A stretch of 64,000 nucleotides of DNA from Neurospora intermedia. Lineage: Eukaryota; Ascomycota; Sordariomycetes; Sordariales; Sordariaceae. The notes under the pieces were generated by a model. It was not told the origin of the DNA. It ran no database searches and saw only the letters and a program-made list of their open reading frames with translations. Below are positions 11,601 through 21,607 of the stretch, one piece after another; within the stretch, counting starts at the first letter, position 1; the number at the start of each line of letters is the position of its first letter. The position numbers and the translations under genes were made by a program. The stretch covers positions 1,798,001 through 1,862,000 of the forward strand of contig BTPP01000002.1 of assembly GCA_037102815.1 (NCBI GenBank), read 5' to 3'.

Positions 11601-12790
11601 TTAATAAAAACCTTAGCCAACGATAACTAATCTAAAATCTCCTAAATAAGAGGCAATACCGTCCGATTCTTCTTTATAACTTTATTTAACGCCCTAAAAT
11701 CGACGTAGAGCCTTAATTTTCTACCCTTCTTTAGAATAAAAATAATAAGGGCGCCTACTAAATTAATAGAGGAACGAATCTATCCTTTTTAAAGTGCTTC
11801 CGCCAACTACTCGTATAATACTTCTAACTCTTTAACGTTTAATATATAAATTAGACCCTAAAGTACCAATTCCCCTTCTATTAAGTTAATATAATATTTT
11901 AATTAATTGTATTAGAATAGGAGTATAACCGAAACTTCGAATACTAATCGGAATTCTTTATACTCCGGCGGAATAATCGGTTCGGGGACGGTAGGCTCGC
12001 TTTCTATTTCCTTTAATAATTCTAAAAATTATAATAATACTAGTTCCATAGGAGGTATTAAAGTAAGGTAAACGCTATTAAATACTACCCGAAAGACTTT
12101 TACTAGGGAAATAAAGATTAGAGGCATTTTAGCCAATTCCAATATAATAAATAAGGTTATAAATTCTAATACTAAGGAAGAAGGGATTTCGAACGGAATA
12201 TTTATATATATAGGAGGGTAGAAGCCCTCTTCTACTCTTACTATCTCCCAAAGGTCTAATAATAAGATTAAATCCTACTATAATTCTATTAGGATGGTTA
12301 TAGCATTATATACTTCCTTTACTAGTACTACGCTTAATATAAGGTCGCTAGCCTTAATATAAAACTAAAACGATTATCGCTGCTAATTAATATTGGGGTT
12401 TTACTTATAAAGTTAAGAATAACCGAAGATAATTTTTATAATTAAGGATTCAATTATAATAAAAGTAATTCGCTTCGTTCGCTTAGTACTATAGGAGTTA
12501 TATATTTTAATAAAATAAATAGTTGTACTATATATAAGGATAGGTCGAAGGGAGAAATTAATAAAATAATAGGGTATTAGATTAATTTTTATATTCGACG
12601 GGAGTAAATACCTACTAATTAAATTTAATTCCGCGCCCGAATTTATTAACCTTTACGTACTCCGCCAATTTCTATAAATCTTTACTAATAATTTTATTTC
12701 TAAATATAATTATAATCTACCTATATTATCTTAGGCGGTTATAACTACCGCTCTAACTATAATCGGTTTAACGTTCGCTCTATATAAAGG
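8690..12790 (-). pseudogene. Chromovirus pol relic (protease, RT, integrase, chromodomain)
   Basis: Read on the minus strand in pol order. A protease active-site segment ALINSGAE-like is at about 12,629-12,650, with the catalytic Asp of DSGA changed to Asn. A reverse-transcriptase block reading IREGNKEKIAFRTKYGYYKF and then PIGLANTPAIF spans about 11,460-11,595. The catalytic YFDDILI is now YFNNILI at 11,390-11,410. The integrase C-terminal KLADKFLGPF is at 9,022-9,055. A chromodomain-like segment with FWIKWKGYLDNKNSW and CPDFFKEY lies around 8,700-8,870. Internal stops fall at Gln or Trp positions and both Asp-to-Asn changes are G-to-A in TpG context, as expected of RIP. RNase H and the DDE core of integrase must lie between but I did not resolve them. 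The order RT-integrase-chromodomain assigns the element to the chromoviruses. Confidence 0.9.
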
Positions 12791-12799
12791 GGTACTTAC

Positions 12800-14208
12800 A
12801 GGGATAGAGTAATTCCGCGCCAAATAACTAATTTAATTATAATTATAATAAGCTTAGTTCTAATATATTACCGTAAAATAATCCGTTATACTATATTCGT
12901 AGTAAGTATTCAGTAGCTTTAGCTAGGTATAATAATTATACATATACCCTTTCTAATAATAAAAGGAATAAATAAAATTAGAATTTATTTAAAAAATAGT
13001 AAGGGGGTAACGGAGGAAATCGGAGGAGTTAGTACTACAGGACGATTAAGAAGGGATATTCAAAGAGGAAATAAGAGGGTACAAAAACGAAGAAAACGGT
13101 AGAGTATACCCTAAAAATATTTAATATTAGCGATATAATACGGACGGTTTAATACTTTCCAAGCCTTCCAACCGTTCTACGTACGCTACCGCTTCGTTTA
13201 TTATATTAATACCAGCCGTCGAAAGGACGCCTTATTTAAAAAGAAGGCGCAATCAATTAGCTTAAGTAACGATCCGAGTATATTCCGATTAATTATACAA
13301 TAAATTAAATTCTTTAGTATAATAACGATTATAGAAGTTACGAACGGTTTCCGAGGCGCTTTACTATATATATTCGAACTTATTGAATACGGATCGTTTA
13401 ATAGCCTAAATATTACTATTATATTCAATTTCTAAAAAAGTATAGAGGTCGCTCTATATAAGCATATTACAAATAGTATTATACCCGGACTTATTATAAA
13501 GAACTAATATATATTTAATTTATATATTCTTAGAGTTACCCTTAATATAATTAATAACGAACGAGAGGGAAGTATAAAGGTACTTTTAAAAGTACGTATC
13601 GACGTTATAAAAATAATTCTATAATTATAAGAAACTTTCGTTAATAAATTTAGTAATATTATATTTAAGACGGTATTCGGTACGGACTAGTATAATTATA
13701 GTTAGCAAAGGAGTAACTATAGCGATAGCCGCTAACGAAGGAGTAGTAAGGGGAGGTATAATAGAAATACAAATCTAGTTATAGAAAAGGTAGTCCTAAT
13801 AACGGAACCCGGCGGGAATAGGGGGGTAATTTCCTATTAAGTCTTATTTAATAAAGCCTATAAAAGTGAATTACTCTTATTAAAATATATACGAAGGGAA
13901 ATAATTAAAGAGGAACTTAATAACGGCGAACTAAAATTCGAATAATTATTATTTACGTACGAACTTATTGGCTTCCGAAGCTTGAAGATACAAACGGAGA
14001 ACCCGGAATAGCGTAGAAGGATAATCTTTATTACTATCTTCTTCGACGGACTCTACAATAGATTAGTATTATTACAATAAAGGCGGAAGAGGTTAAATCG
14101 TTTTAATTATAGTAACTATAAGAGTAGTAATATAAGAGGGGCGAAGAGTAGCCTCGGTAATTTAAAAGATAGACCGGCCGCTATATATATATATTTTAAT
14201 AATATTAG
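12800..14208. other. Expected gag region of the retrotransposon, not recognisable
   Basis: Between the primer site and protease there should be a minus-strand gag of about 1.4 kb. Minus-strand frames here show no zinc knuckle or gag-like segment that I could read. Two plus-strand frames look more protein-like in parts. One, between about 13.2 and 14.2 kb, contains RRKDALFKKKAQSISLSNDP with roughly one stop per 60 codons. The other, near 14.0-14.2 kb, gives a Gln-rich, Arg-rich segment if stops are read as Gln. Which frame was ancestral is unresolved. Confidence 0.4.
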
Positions 14209-14213
14209 TTCAA

Positions 14214-14231
14214 TTCCCGGAGGAAGAGCTA
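14214..14231 (-). other. Primer binding site relic (tRNA 3' end complement)
   Basis: On the plus strand the sequence just left of the right LTR reads GTTCAATTCCCGGAGGAAGA and then GCTA. This has the form of a tRNA T-arm (TTCAATTCCCGG), acceptor arm and 3' CCA, with CCA mutated to CTA. The minus strand is therefore complementary to a tRNA 3' end. It starts six bases inside the 5' LTR, which is the normal place. The tRNA identity is not assigned. Confidence 0.7.
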
Positions 14232-14237
14232 TTAATT

Positions 14238-14578
14238 TATTAAGAACGTAGGTAAAAGGTAGGCTAAGGTGATTACGGTCGTAGCCATATGTAGGGGACG
14301 GTAAATTAGGGGTTAATTTAAAAATATATTAATAGTTACCGATTATAATAAGCTACGCTTCGTTAAACCTCTTTTATACCTTGTGCAAACTCTATCTATC
14401 CGCTAAAGAGCATTGTAGAGTCCCGTACTCGTTTAGCGCCCCAACGTAGTACCGGATTATCCTTCCTACGAGCCCGACCCGATATAGGCGCTACCGTTAT
14501 TAGTCTACCGCTTCGGCCGATAGAGCGGAGTAACAGCCGTTGGAGTGCTTCTGTGTACAGGCTCTTAGCCTCCTAATA
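14238..14578 (-). repeat. 5' LTR of the chromovirus (right copy)
   Basis: 341 bp, matching the left LTR over its whole length. It is followed by the ATAAT target duplication at 14579-14583. Its right half keeps more G/C (for example CAGCCGTTGGAGTGCTTCTG) than the left LTR, so the two copies were hit differently by RIP. Confidence 0.92.
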
Positions 14579-14583
14579 ATAAT

Positions 14584-15190
14584 ACTAATTACTACCTCTA
14601 TATATTAATATTATAGTTTAATATTATATATATACAAAGCCCTCTTAATTTACTAATACGGGGTATATTATTACATCAACTATTTTAATACTCAAGGGCT
14701 CCGTATTTACCGAAAGGCTAGCGTATAATTATAAATTATAAACTAAACCTATTAATTTTATACGCTACTAATTTACTAAGTAGGGAAGGAAAATAATCGA
14801 TTAAATCCTAGGCGCTAGTATAAACCCTTTCTAAAAATCCTTACTAATTATAATATTACTCCCCCTCCTAATAATATAATCCTATATTTATTAGTCCAAC
14901 GCTGCCGAGTAGCTATATACTACTTCGAATTGCTATTACAATTAATATAGAATTTTAAAACTAAGCGAATAAATAGGACGGTTACCGTTATAGGCCTAGT
15001 AGTATACTAAGGGGCAAATAACAACTATTCTATTTCAATTAAATAGAATATAAAAAATAAGAAAACGCTAATATAAAAGCAAAAAGTAAGTTAGATTTCA
15101 ATATTAGGAAAATATTAATACTAATAATACTATTATACTATTAATTATATAACTACGGGCTATACTATCGAATAAACGAATTTAGTACGT
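14584..15190. other. RIP-mutated DNA, no gene recognised
   Basis: AT-rich flank of the retrotransposon. I see no repeats, RNA genes or conserved protein motif in it. Confidence 0.5.
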
Positions 15191-15191
15191 T

Positions 15192-15392
15192 TTTATACTA
15201 TAGGTTTATATAGAACTAATTAAATAATAATTCCCTCTATAGTTACTAATATTAATTTATCCCCCGGACTATACCTTTATAATAATATTAATATATACTA
15301 TAAACTTATATAAAACTAATTAAATAATAACTCCCTCTACGGCTACTAGTATTAATTTATCCCCCGGACCGTACCTTTATAGTAATATTAAT
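15192..15392 (+). repeat. Tandem duplication, 100-bp unit
   Basis: Two adjacent copies share ACTAATTAAATAATAA (ending near 15230 and 15330), CCCTCTA, then ATTAATTTATCCCCCGGAC and ACCTTTATA. Differences are mostly C/T and G/A. Confidence 0.85.
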
Positions 15393-16370
15393 ATAATTAG
15401 CAAATAACAAAGCATTGCGTCCGAACTATATTAAAACTACCTCAATTACCCCCTACTAAAAGTAAATAAACTATTTATAAGTATTATTAAACCCTAGTAC
15501 CTTCAAACCCGCTAATACAAACAATCTCATTACTATATACTACCTTCCGCTCTAATTAGAATAATTCAATCGACTCTAAGTAATATAACCTTATATTCCC
15601 AACCTCTACTAACCCGAAACACCTCCTAACTATTCCTTCCCCGCTACGCTACCTTCCGCTTTAATTAGAGTAACTCAAATAATTCTAATAAAAGTAAAAC
15701 TAAAAAATCCGTCGCTTTACCGTCTAACCCTCTTCTAGAGCCGTATTGACTAATAAGGACCTTTAATAGGAGGGGGAAACGTTATATAAGGAATTTCTAC
15801 TAACGATTCGTTAGAATTAAAAATTTATATTTAATTACTAAGGATATTTCTATATAGAAATATATTAATATTTATACTAAAAGTAGGAACCGGATATCCC
15901 CTATCGGCTATCGTTTAAATCCGCTTTAACTTAAGATTAATAATATAATATTCTAATTAGAGTATTAGCCTACTATATATATTACTAAAGCCCCTACTTA
16001 ATTATAGCTATTAATCGATAGTTATCTACTAGTTGTATAAATCCTCTTATAGGCTACTATAACCTCTGTAAATATCCTCCTATCTACTAATTTCTATAAT
16101 ACCATTCTCGGCTTTATTATACTAAAAATTACTAGTTAAAGTAGACAATATAGTACAAAACCGCTATACTATACAAGCACGTTCGTATAGTTACTATTCG
16201 TTAAGACTCTTAAATTCGAATATTACTATATTAAAGCTCGTAGTATACTAAATAGCCTACTAAACAAATTAGGACAATACTTAACTAATCCTATCTACTA
16301 ATATAATTTAGAATATACCCTCCAACGCCTCTTATAAATTATTATCGTTGAAATCCTTAATAATATCTAT
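15393..16370. other. RIP-mutated DNA, no gene recognised
   Basis: AT-rich. Two copies of a CTACCTTCCGCTYTAATTAGA-like stretch (near 15,540 and 15,650) are visible. They resemble the palindromic motif found elsewhere in the block, but the flanks are not conserved. No protein family was recognised. Confidence 0.45.
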
Positions 16371-16374
16371 TAAC

Positions 16375-16690
16375 CTTTTAAGAAATATCTATACCTTATA
16401 TATACTAATATCGGTTATTACTATATCGGGATAATTCTCTTTAATAATAAACGGGTCGCTAGTATTAGGTTAAATTACAAATAAGTCGTTAGCAATAAGC
16501 GGGTCGCTAATATCGGGTTAAATTACAAGCGGGTTATTAATAATAAGTAGGTTATTAATAATAGGCGGATCGCCAACGTTAGGTTAGGTTGCAAGCGGGT
16601 CGTTAATAATAGGCAGATCGTTAATAATAAGCAAATCGCCAATATTAGGTTAGATTATAGTAAATTAAGTAATAGGGTTGCTTATATCTA
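16375..16690 (-). pseudogene. Relic of a repeat-containing peptide segment
   Basis: On the minus strand a frame reads repeats of the type DPLIANDLLV and QPNVGDPPII, about 10 to 20 residues per unit and five or more units, followed by SDPFIIKENYPDIVITDISI. The DNA repeat (GGGTCGCTAAT, AGGTTAAATTACAAG) has matching period, and its changes keep the frame apart from RIP-type stops. It is likely part of the long minus-strand relic described for this block. Family unknown. Confidence 0.5.
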
Positions 16691-16769
16691 TATAACTAAT
16701 TATAAACTTAATATATATTAGCTTATATTAAATTTCGCTCTAATTAAAACGTATAAGAGCTAGCCTCTC

Positions 16770-16818
16770 TTCGCTCTAACTATAGTAAAAAGAACCTTTT
16801 TACTATAGTTAGAGCGAA
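16770..16818. repeat. Perfect 22-bp inverted repeat with 5-nt loop
   Basis: TTCGCTCTAACTATAGTAAAAA (first 20 bases TTCGCTCTAACTATAGTAAA) at 16,770-16,791 is perfectly complementary to 16,797-16,818. The loop is GAACC. The arm ends carry the block-wide motif. The inverted form has survived RIP with both arms matching, which is unusual here. Diverged versions of the same arrangement occur near 17,664-17,709 and 20,901-20,947. Confidence 0.95.
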
Positions 16819-17663
16819 AGGGATATACTATTAAAATTAGACTTACTTATTAAAATTAATATCATTACTAAATATTACATCGTTCTATACCGAAATTAAT
16901 TCTTATAAATCTATATTATTAGGAATTGCCCAATTACTAGCTAGTAAATCGTAGGGGTAACCTACTAATATTATACAATTAATTTACTTAAGGCTAATCT
17001 ATAATAAATAGAACTCTAGCCGCAAATTTAATTTCTTTAACTATTTTTAATTTGTAGTAACCCCGGGTAATTTAGTAGCGTCCTTTATAATAATTTCCTA
17101 CGCAATTAGAAAATTCTATATATATTCTAAGGACGCAAAAGGAGGCTTCTAACCCAAAAGGGCTATAGGGCTAATAATAGCTTCATTAAAGTACTACCGG
17201 TATAATATAAATATAGAAATATAAAACTTCTATACTACAATTATAAATAATACTGCGGAATTATTCTTATATTAGTTAATTACTACCTTAATAACTATAA
17301 AGCGATAGAACGCCCACTAAATAATCTCTTTAAATATCTCCTTAATAATCGTATTCGGGATATATTTAACTAAAATAAATAAATTATTATTTTTAATCTA
17401 GGTACAACCAAAATTAGTAAGTAGATTGTAGGAATTGATATACTAAAACGCCGTACTATTATTAAAGGAATCGATAAGAGAATTAACGTTATTTATAGTA
17501 ATACTATCCGAAGTACCAGCTGCTAGTACTATAAAAGGAAATTACTTATATAATTGTTTTAATAGAATAAAGGGGGCGCTATTCTTAAATTAAACTTTAG
17601 CATAGGAATATTTTGCTCTACGTCTATAAAATATTAATAAATATTAAATTTTACCCTACTGAA

Positions 17664-17745
17664 TTTCGCTATAGTTAGAATAAATAGGGTTATTCTAGTT
17701 AGAGCGAAGAGGGTATACTATAAAATTAAAACTCACTTATTATTA
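17664..17745 (-). repeat. Second hairpin copy with adjacent 5' splice-like site
   Basis: Imperfect inverted arms (TTCGCTATAGTTAGAATAA and TTATTCTAGTTAGAGCGAA) are followed on the right by GAGGGTATACTATAAAATTA and then ACTCAC. On the minus strand this reads GTGAGT and then the element. The same right flank follows the hairpins at 16,770 and 20,901. The minus-strand protein relic to the right ends at this GTGAGT. Confidence 0.7.
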
Positions 17746-18500
17746 ATATTGGCGTACTTTCGTTTCAATCTATGTTTATATAATAGTGTATCGGTTAGGT
17801 CGTAATTAAGGTCGGATTCGTCGTTCCTAAAATCTACTAATACCTTACTCTGTATAATTTACTTCTCCTTCCGAATCTATAGTATTTTAATACTACTACC
17901 TCGGCGGTAATTCTTCCGGAGATTATTAAATCTCTCTTCCAATTTACTAATCGTTATACCGTCCCTCCCCTTTATAATAATAATACGCTACTCGTAAATA
18001 TCGATAAATTCTTATACCTTCTTAATCTGTAGTGCCTCCTCGGCCTTTGAATCCCTAATTAAATATTTAGAAAACTAATTAATTATTACCTTCTTCCCGT
18101 TTATATTAATACTATATAGGATATTATATATAATTTAGAGAATATAATTTACCGAAGGTAATAGACCGGACCGATTAATAAAGAGAGGGCCGGCTAATAC
18201 AAAATTCTTATTTAAAATAGCCTAATTAATATTATACTTCGCTTTAAAATTGGCTATAACCGCCTCGATTAAGAGAGAATAGAATTCTCTAATATAAAAG
18301 GCCCTCTTTAAATCGAAGTCGGCTATATTAATAGGTAGCTCTACTACTTATATATACTAGTTAAAGTAATGTAATAGAATATATTTAACGGTTTTATACC
18401 CGAATAAAATCCTAAAGTTATTTCCGGCCTTAAGTAGAATACCTATTATCTCTAAACCTAAATTCGTAATAAATTTATAAATTTACTATATAAACGTCAA
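17745..18500 (-). pseudogene. Minus-strand protein relic, unknown family
   Basis: A single minus-strand frame can be followed for about 250 codons with stops only where Trp or Gln would be expected. Readable parts include ITNLGLEIIGILLKAGNNFR, ADFDLKRAFYIREFYSLLIE, FVLAGPLFINRSGLLPSVNY, RDSKAEEALQIKKV and KLEERFNNLRKNYRRGSSIK. Charge and helix pattern look like a real soluble protein. I do not recognise the family, and no transposase, polymerase or helicase motif is evident. The frame ends at a GTGAGT, taken here as a possible 5' splice site. Confidence 0.55.
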
Positions 18501-20870
18501 CTTTTACTCTAATTAAAGCCGGTATTAAAGTAGGATATACTTTATAGAAAGTACACTCTTCTATCCAATTATAAATAGTACCGTATATAGTAGGTAAGTA
18601 CTATTAGACGCTTTCCTTCTAGCTAATCCTATAAAGACGCTTTATATATTATAAAATCGTATTCTAATTCTATATATACCCGAACCTAATACCTACGTAG
18701 TATACAGCGTAGAAATTCAATCTAGCTATATATATACTAGAATTAAATATAAAAATATTAAAGTTTATATATAATTAGTTCTAAGCGGTAATAATACGGC
18801 TACACTCAATTTACGTCTAATTAGAATAAATTATTTCTACTTACAAACCGACTTTCTATAGAATAGTATAAAGCGTTCTATATTAATTAATAAATACCCG
18901 GACAAGTTTTGCTCTAATTAAAGTTAATAAATCCAATCTCTAATTAGAACGAAAGTAAAAAATTAATTGCACTTATATTTGTATTCAAAGTAAATTTGTA
19001 ATTACTAATACCCTTTTCCGGCTATTATATAATTTAGTATATTTCCTAATAATTTATATAAATAGAGGCGACTCTCCGAATACTTAATATACTATATTAA
19101 CCCTATTATTCGGCGGTATAAAATGTATATCGATAGTAAAATAGGTGAATATATAGGACAGCCTACCGTTAAAATTAAATTAAATTAATTTATTAATAAT
19201 ATCAACCCCTAATATCGCTTCTTCTTTACTACGTAAAACATTATCGAAAATCCGGGTATATATTTTCTGGTTGTTTTTCTACCGTTCTATAGCCTAAATA
19301 CCCTCCAATAAGTAAGACCCCTATATTATAATTTAATGCCTAACGGCGTCGTCCTCGAATATAAACGCCTATATGTAAATATTATATAATAGAAATTATA
19401 ATAGGCGGATAAAAGTAAAATTGAATAAAATTTAATACTCCTCTTTAATAGCGTAGGGTATTACTAGGTCCTTAACTTTATACTCTAATAAGTCTATAAA
19501 TATATCTTTTAAAAGATTATCCGTAATTCGGATAATTTTATTCCGCTAACGGTAGTACCCGAATTCGATTTAATAGATTAATATTAGAAGGATATTAGAG
19601 GAAGGGTATATTATCGCCCTATTAGGAAGGCGTAGTAGTATAATTATACCCCTATTTATAATAATAATATAATTCTCTTAGAGGATTTCTATTATAGTTT
19701 AATAGACGGTTTTACTATCGTCGGTAATCGTATTTTATATGCTAGGGTATAGAACCTACTATTAATAACCCTACTCTTTACTAATTTTATATAATTAAAT
19801 ACGTATAGTATCGGGTATTATAGGGTTAATAATATATAGGGGGTCGCCCTAATTATACGAACCTTTATCTCTAAAATAAAAGAACTCTAATATATTATAC
19901 TAACCCCTAAATAGAATAAAAACCTTAAATAAGCCTACCCCCTCCTAAAGTATAATAATAAAAACCCGGATATCAGTAATACAATTCAATATAGGCGTCG
20001 CAAAATAAATTAGCCTACTTATAGTAGGGATAATTTATATTGCCCGCTATACTAACGAATCGCAATTTCGAACGAATTAAGCTTCGTCTAAAATAAGGGC
20101 CTAAAATATCGGATCCTTTACTATTATTATTTAGAATTCCAACCTTTACAACCTTCTATCTTTCCTAAAAGCAATATATTAGTATCTACGCTTTTCGCTC
20201 TAATTATAATAAAAGATTTACTGGCTAAATTCTTTAAACTCCTCATCCTTAATAATTGTACGTATATTTACTACATCTTTATCTTCGTATATACTATCCT
20301 ACATATTACTCTTAAATAGGTTTATAGTATACTATCTAAATTTCTATTTAATAACCTTATTATAGGTATAAGGAAATTTATTAAATTCCAAAGGCCCGTC
20401 AATCTTAGGCTTATTCTTACTCTAATATATAATAATAATAGAATACAAGCATATAATAACATTTTTAACAATCTCGGTAAAATACTTTTTTTTAACCTAC
20501 TACTTTATTAAATAATTGAAATAATCCTATATAAGTATCTTTACTTTACGTAAATTATTTTTAGGTACGCTACTAGTAATATTAAATTAAACCCAAAATA
20601 CTAAATTACTAAAAGTATTATTAAATTTAATAAATATCTAAAGGATTAACCCAAACGGTATAATAATAACGTTTAGATATATATTGAAGGGCTACTATTT
20701 ATATTCTAATTTTTAAAAACAATAGTACTCTATAAGGAATATTATATTATAAATAAGCGTCTTACTAATACTTACCTTACTTACTAATATAGCCCCTTAT
20801 AAAGGCGAATAGAATATATAATAAATAATATACGTATTTATACTATATTAGCCAATCCTTAGTCTCGCTC
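18501..20870. other. RIP-mutated DNA with scattered motif copies
   Basis: Copies of the palindromic motif lie near 18,824, 18,911 and 18,938. A minus-strand frame around 19,080-19,230 reads EAILGVDIINKLI followed by FNFNGRLSYIFTYF, protein-like but unassigned. Nothing else was recognised. Confidence 0.45.
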
Positions 20871-20872
20871 TA

Positions 20873-20965
20873 ATTAAAGTACGGAAAATACAAACTAGAT
20901 TTCGCTCTAATTAGAATAAATAGAATTAATTTTAATTAAAACGAAGAAGAAGGATATACTAATTT
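20873..20965 (-). repeat. Third hairpin copy with conserved right flank
   Basis: Motif copies at about 20,873 and 20,901, an inverted partner at about 20,931-20,947, then GAAGAAGGATATACTAATTT and TTTACC. The right flank matches those of the hairpins at 16,770 and 17,664. On the minus strand it begins with a GGTAAA-type splice-like sequence. Confidence 0.6.
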
Positions 20966-20989
20966 AAATTTACCTACAATTTAATAAGG

Positions 20990-21607
20990 GAATAAATATT
21001 ATAAATCAATCCTATTAATCTTCCAATCCGCCCAATTGTACTAATTTATATAAATTTTATAATTAAATAGTTTAAAAAATTCCTCCAACGCTAACTCGGC
21101 AATTTTACACCTAAAAGTACGAATACCCCCGAAAATAAAATTAGAATCTATAAATTTCTTCGCCAATAAATACTTCCGTTCTACTAAATCCTTAATAATT
21201 ATTCTAGCCGCAATATTACTCTTAACCTTCTTCCGGGTAACCTCTTAAATATTATTAAGTATTTAAATATATTAGGTAAATCGGTCGACTATATTACTTA
21301 TAGCAGTTAAATAATCTACATAAGTAAGCGTATTTTTACTATAATAAAATAGTAGAAACCGTTTAATATCCCGAAATAAAAGTATTATATAGGCTAATTA
21401 CTACTAGGTTTTAAAATCCTTAATATAAGTAAATAATATACGTATATTGAAGCGTAATACTAAATTTTTACTAAAATAGGTACCAACTATAGTAAAATCC
21501 TTAATACTATAGTAATTTAACTTAGTACTAAATATAATTTTAAAATATATATTATTTGTAATAAAGAACGTATTACAAATATATATTTTTACCGCTATCG
21601 GATCCAA
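20990..21607 (-). pseudogene. Minus-strand protein relic, unknown family
   Basis: An uninterrupted 67-codon frame (21,607-21,404) continues past RIP-type stops to about 20,990. Readable parts are SIKDFTIVGTYFSKNLVLRF, TYVDYLTAISNIVDRFT, EVTRKKVKSNIAARIIIKDL, ERKYLLAKKFIDSNFIFGGI and ELALEEFFKLFNYKIYI. It looks like a genuine coding sequence ruined by RIP. No family is assigned and no catalytic motif is seen. Confidence 0.55.

Larger units (their letters stand above)
4902..14578 (-). mobile_element. RIP-inactivated Ty3/Gypsy chromovirus LTR retrotransposon
   Basis: Two direct repeats of 341 bp bound a 9,677-bp element. Each LTR runs from TGTTAGG (TATTAAG in the right copy) to CCTAATA, originally a TG..CA pair with 7-bp inverted ends. 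The element is flanked on both sides by ATAAT (4897-4901 and 14579-14583), a 5-bp target-site duplication. Orientation is minus: the right LTR is the 5' LTR with a tRNA-like primer site just inside it, and the left LTR is preceded on the minus strand by an A2G9 polypurine tract. Protease, reverse transcriptase, integrase C-terminus and chromodomain are readable on the minus strand between 12.7 and 8.7 kb. All are broken by stops and lost catalytic residues. Length is above the usual 6-7 kb because about 3.4 kb of non-pol sequence lies between the chromodomain and the 3' LTR. Confidence 0.92.

Noticed and set aside
13201-13428. 75-codon minus-strand frame within the retrotransposon
   Set aside because: Too short and without gag features; opposite-strand frames look more protein-like. 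Not enough to call a gene.
14201-14231. Possible tRNA gene end (T-arm-like TTCAATTCCCGG)
   Set aside because: Only the 3' part of a tRNA is present, and it lies exactly where a retrotransposon primer site should be.
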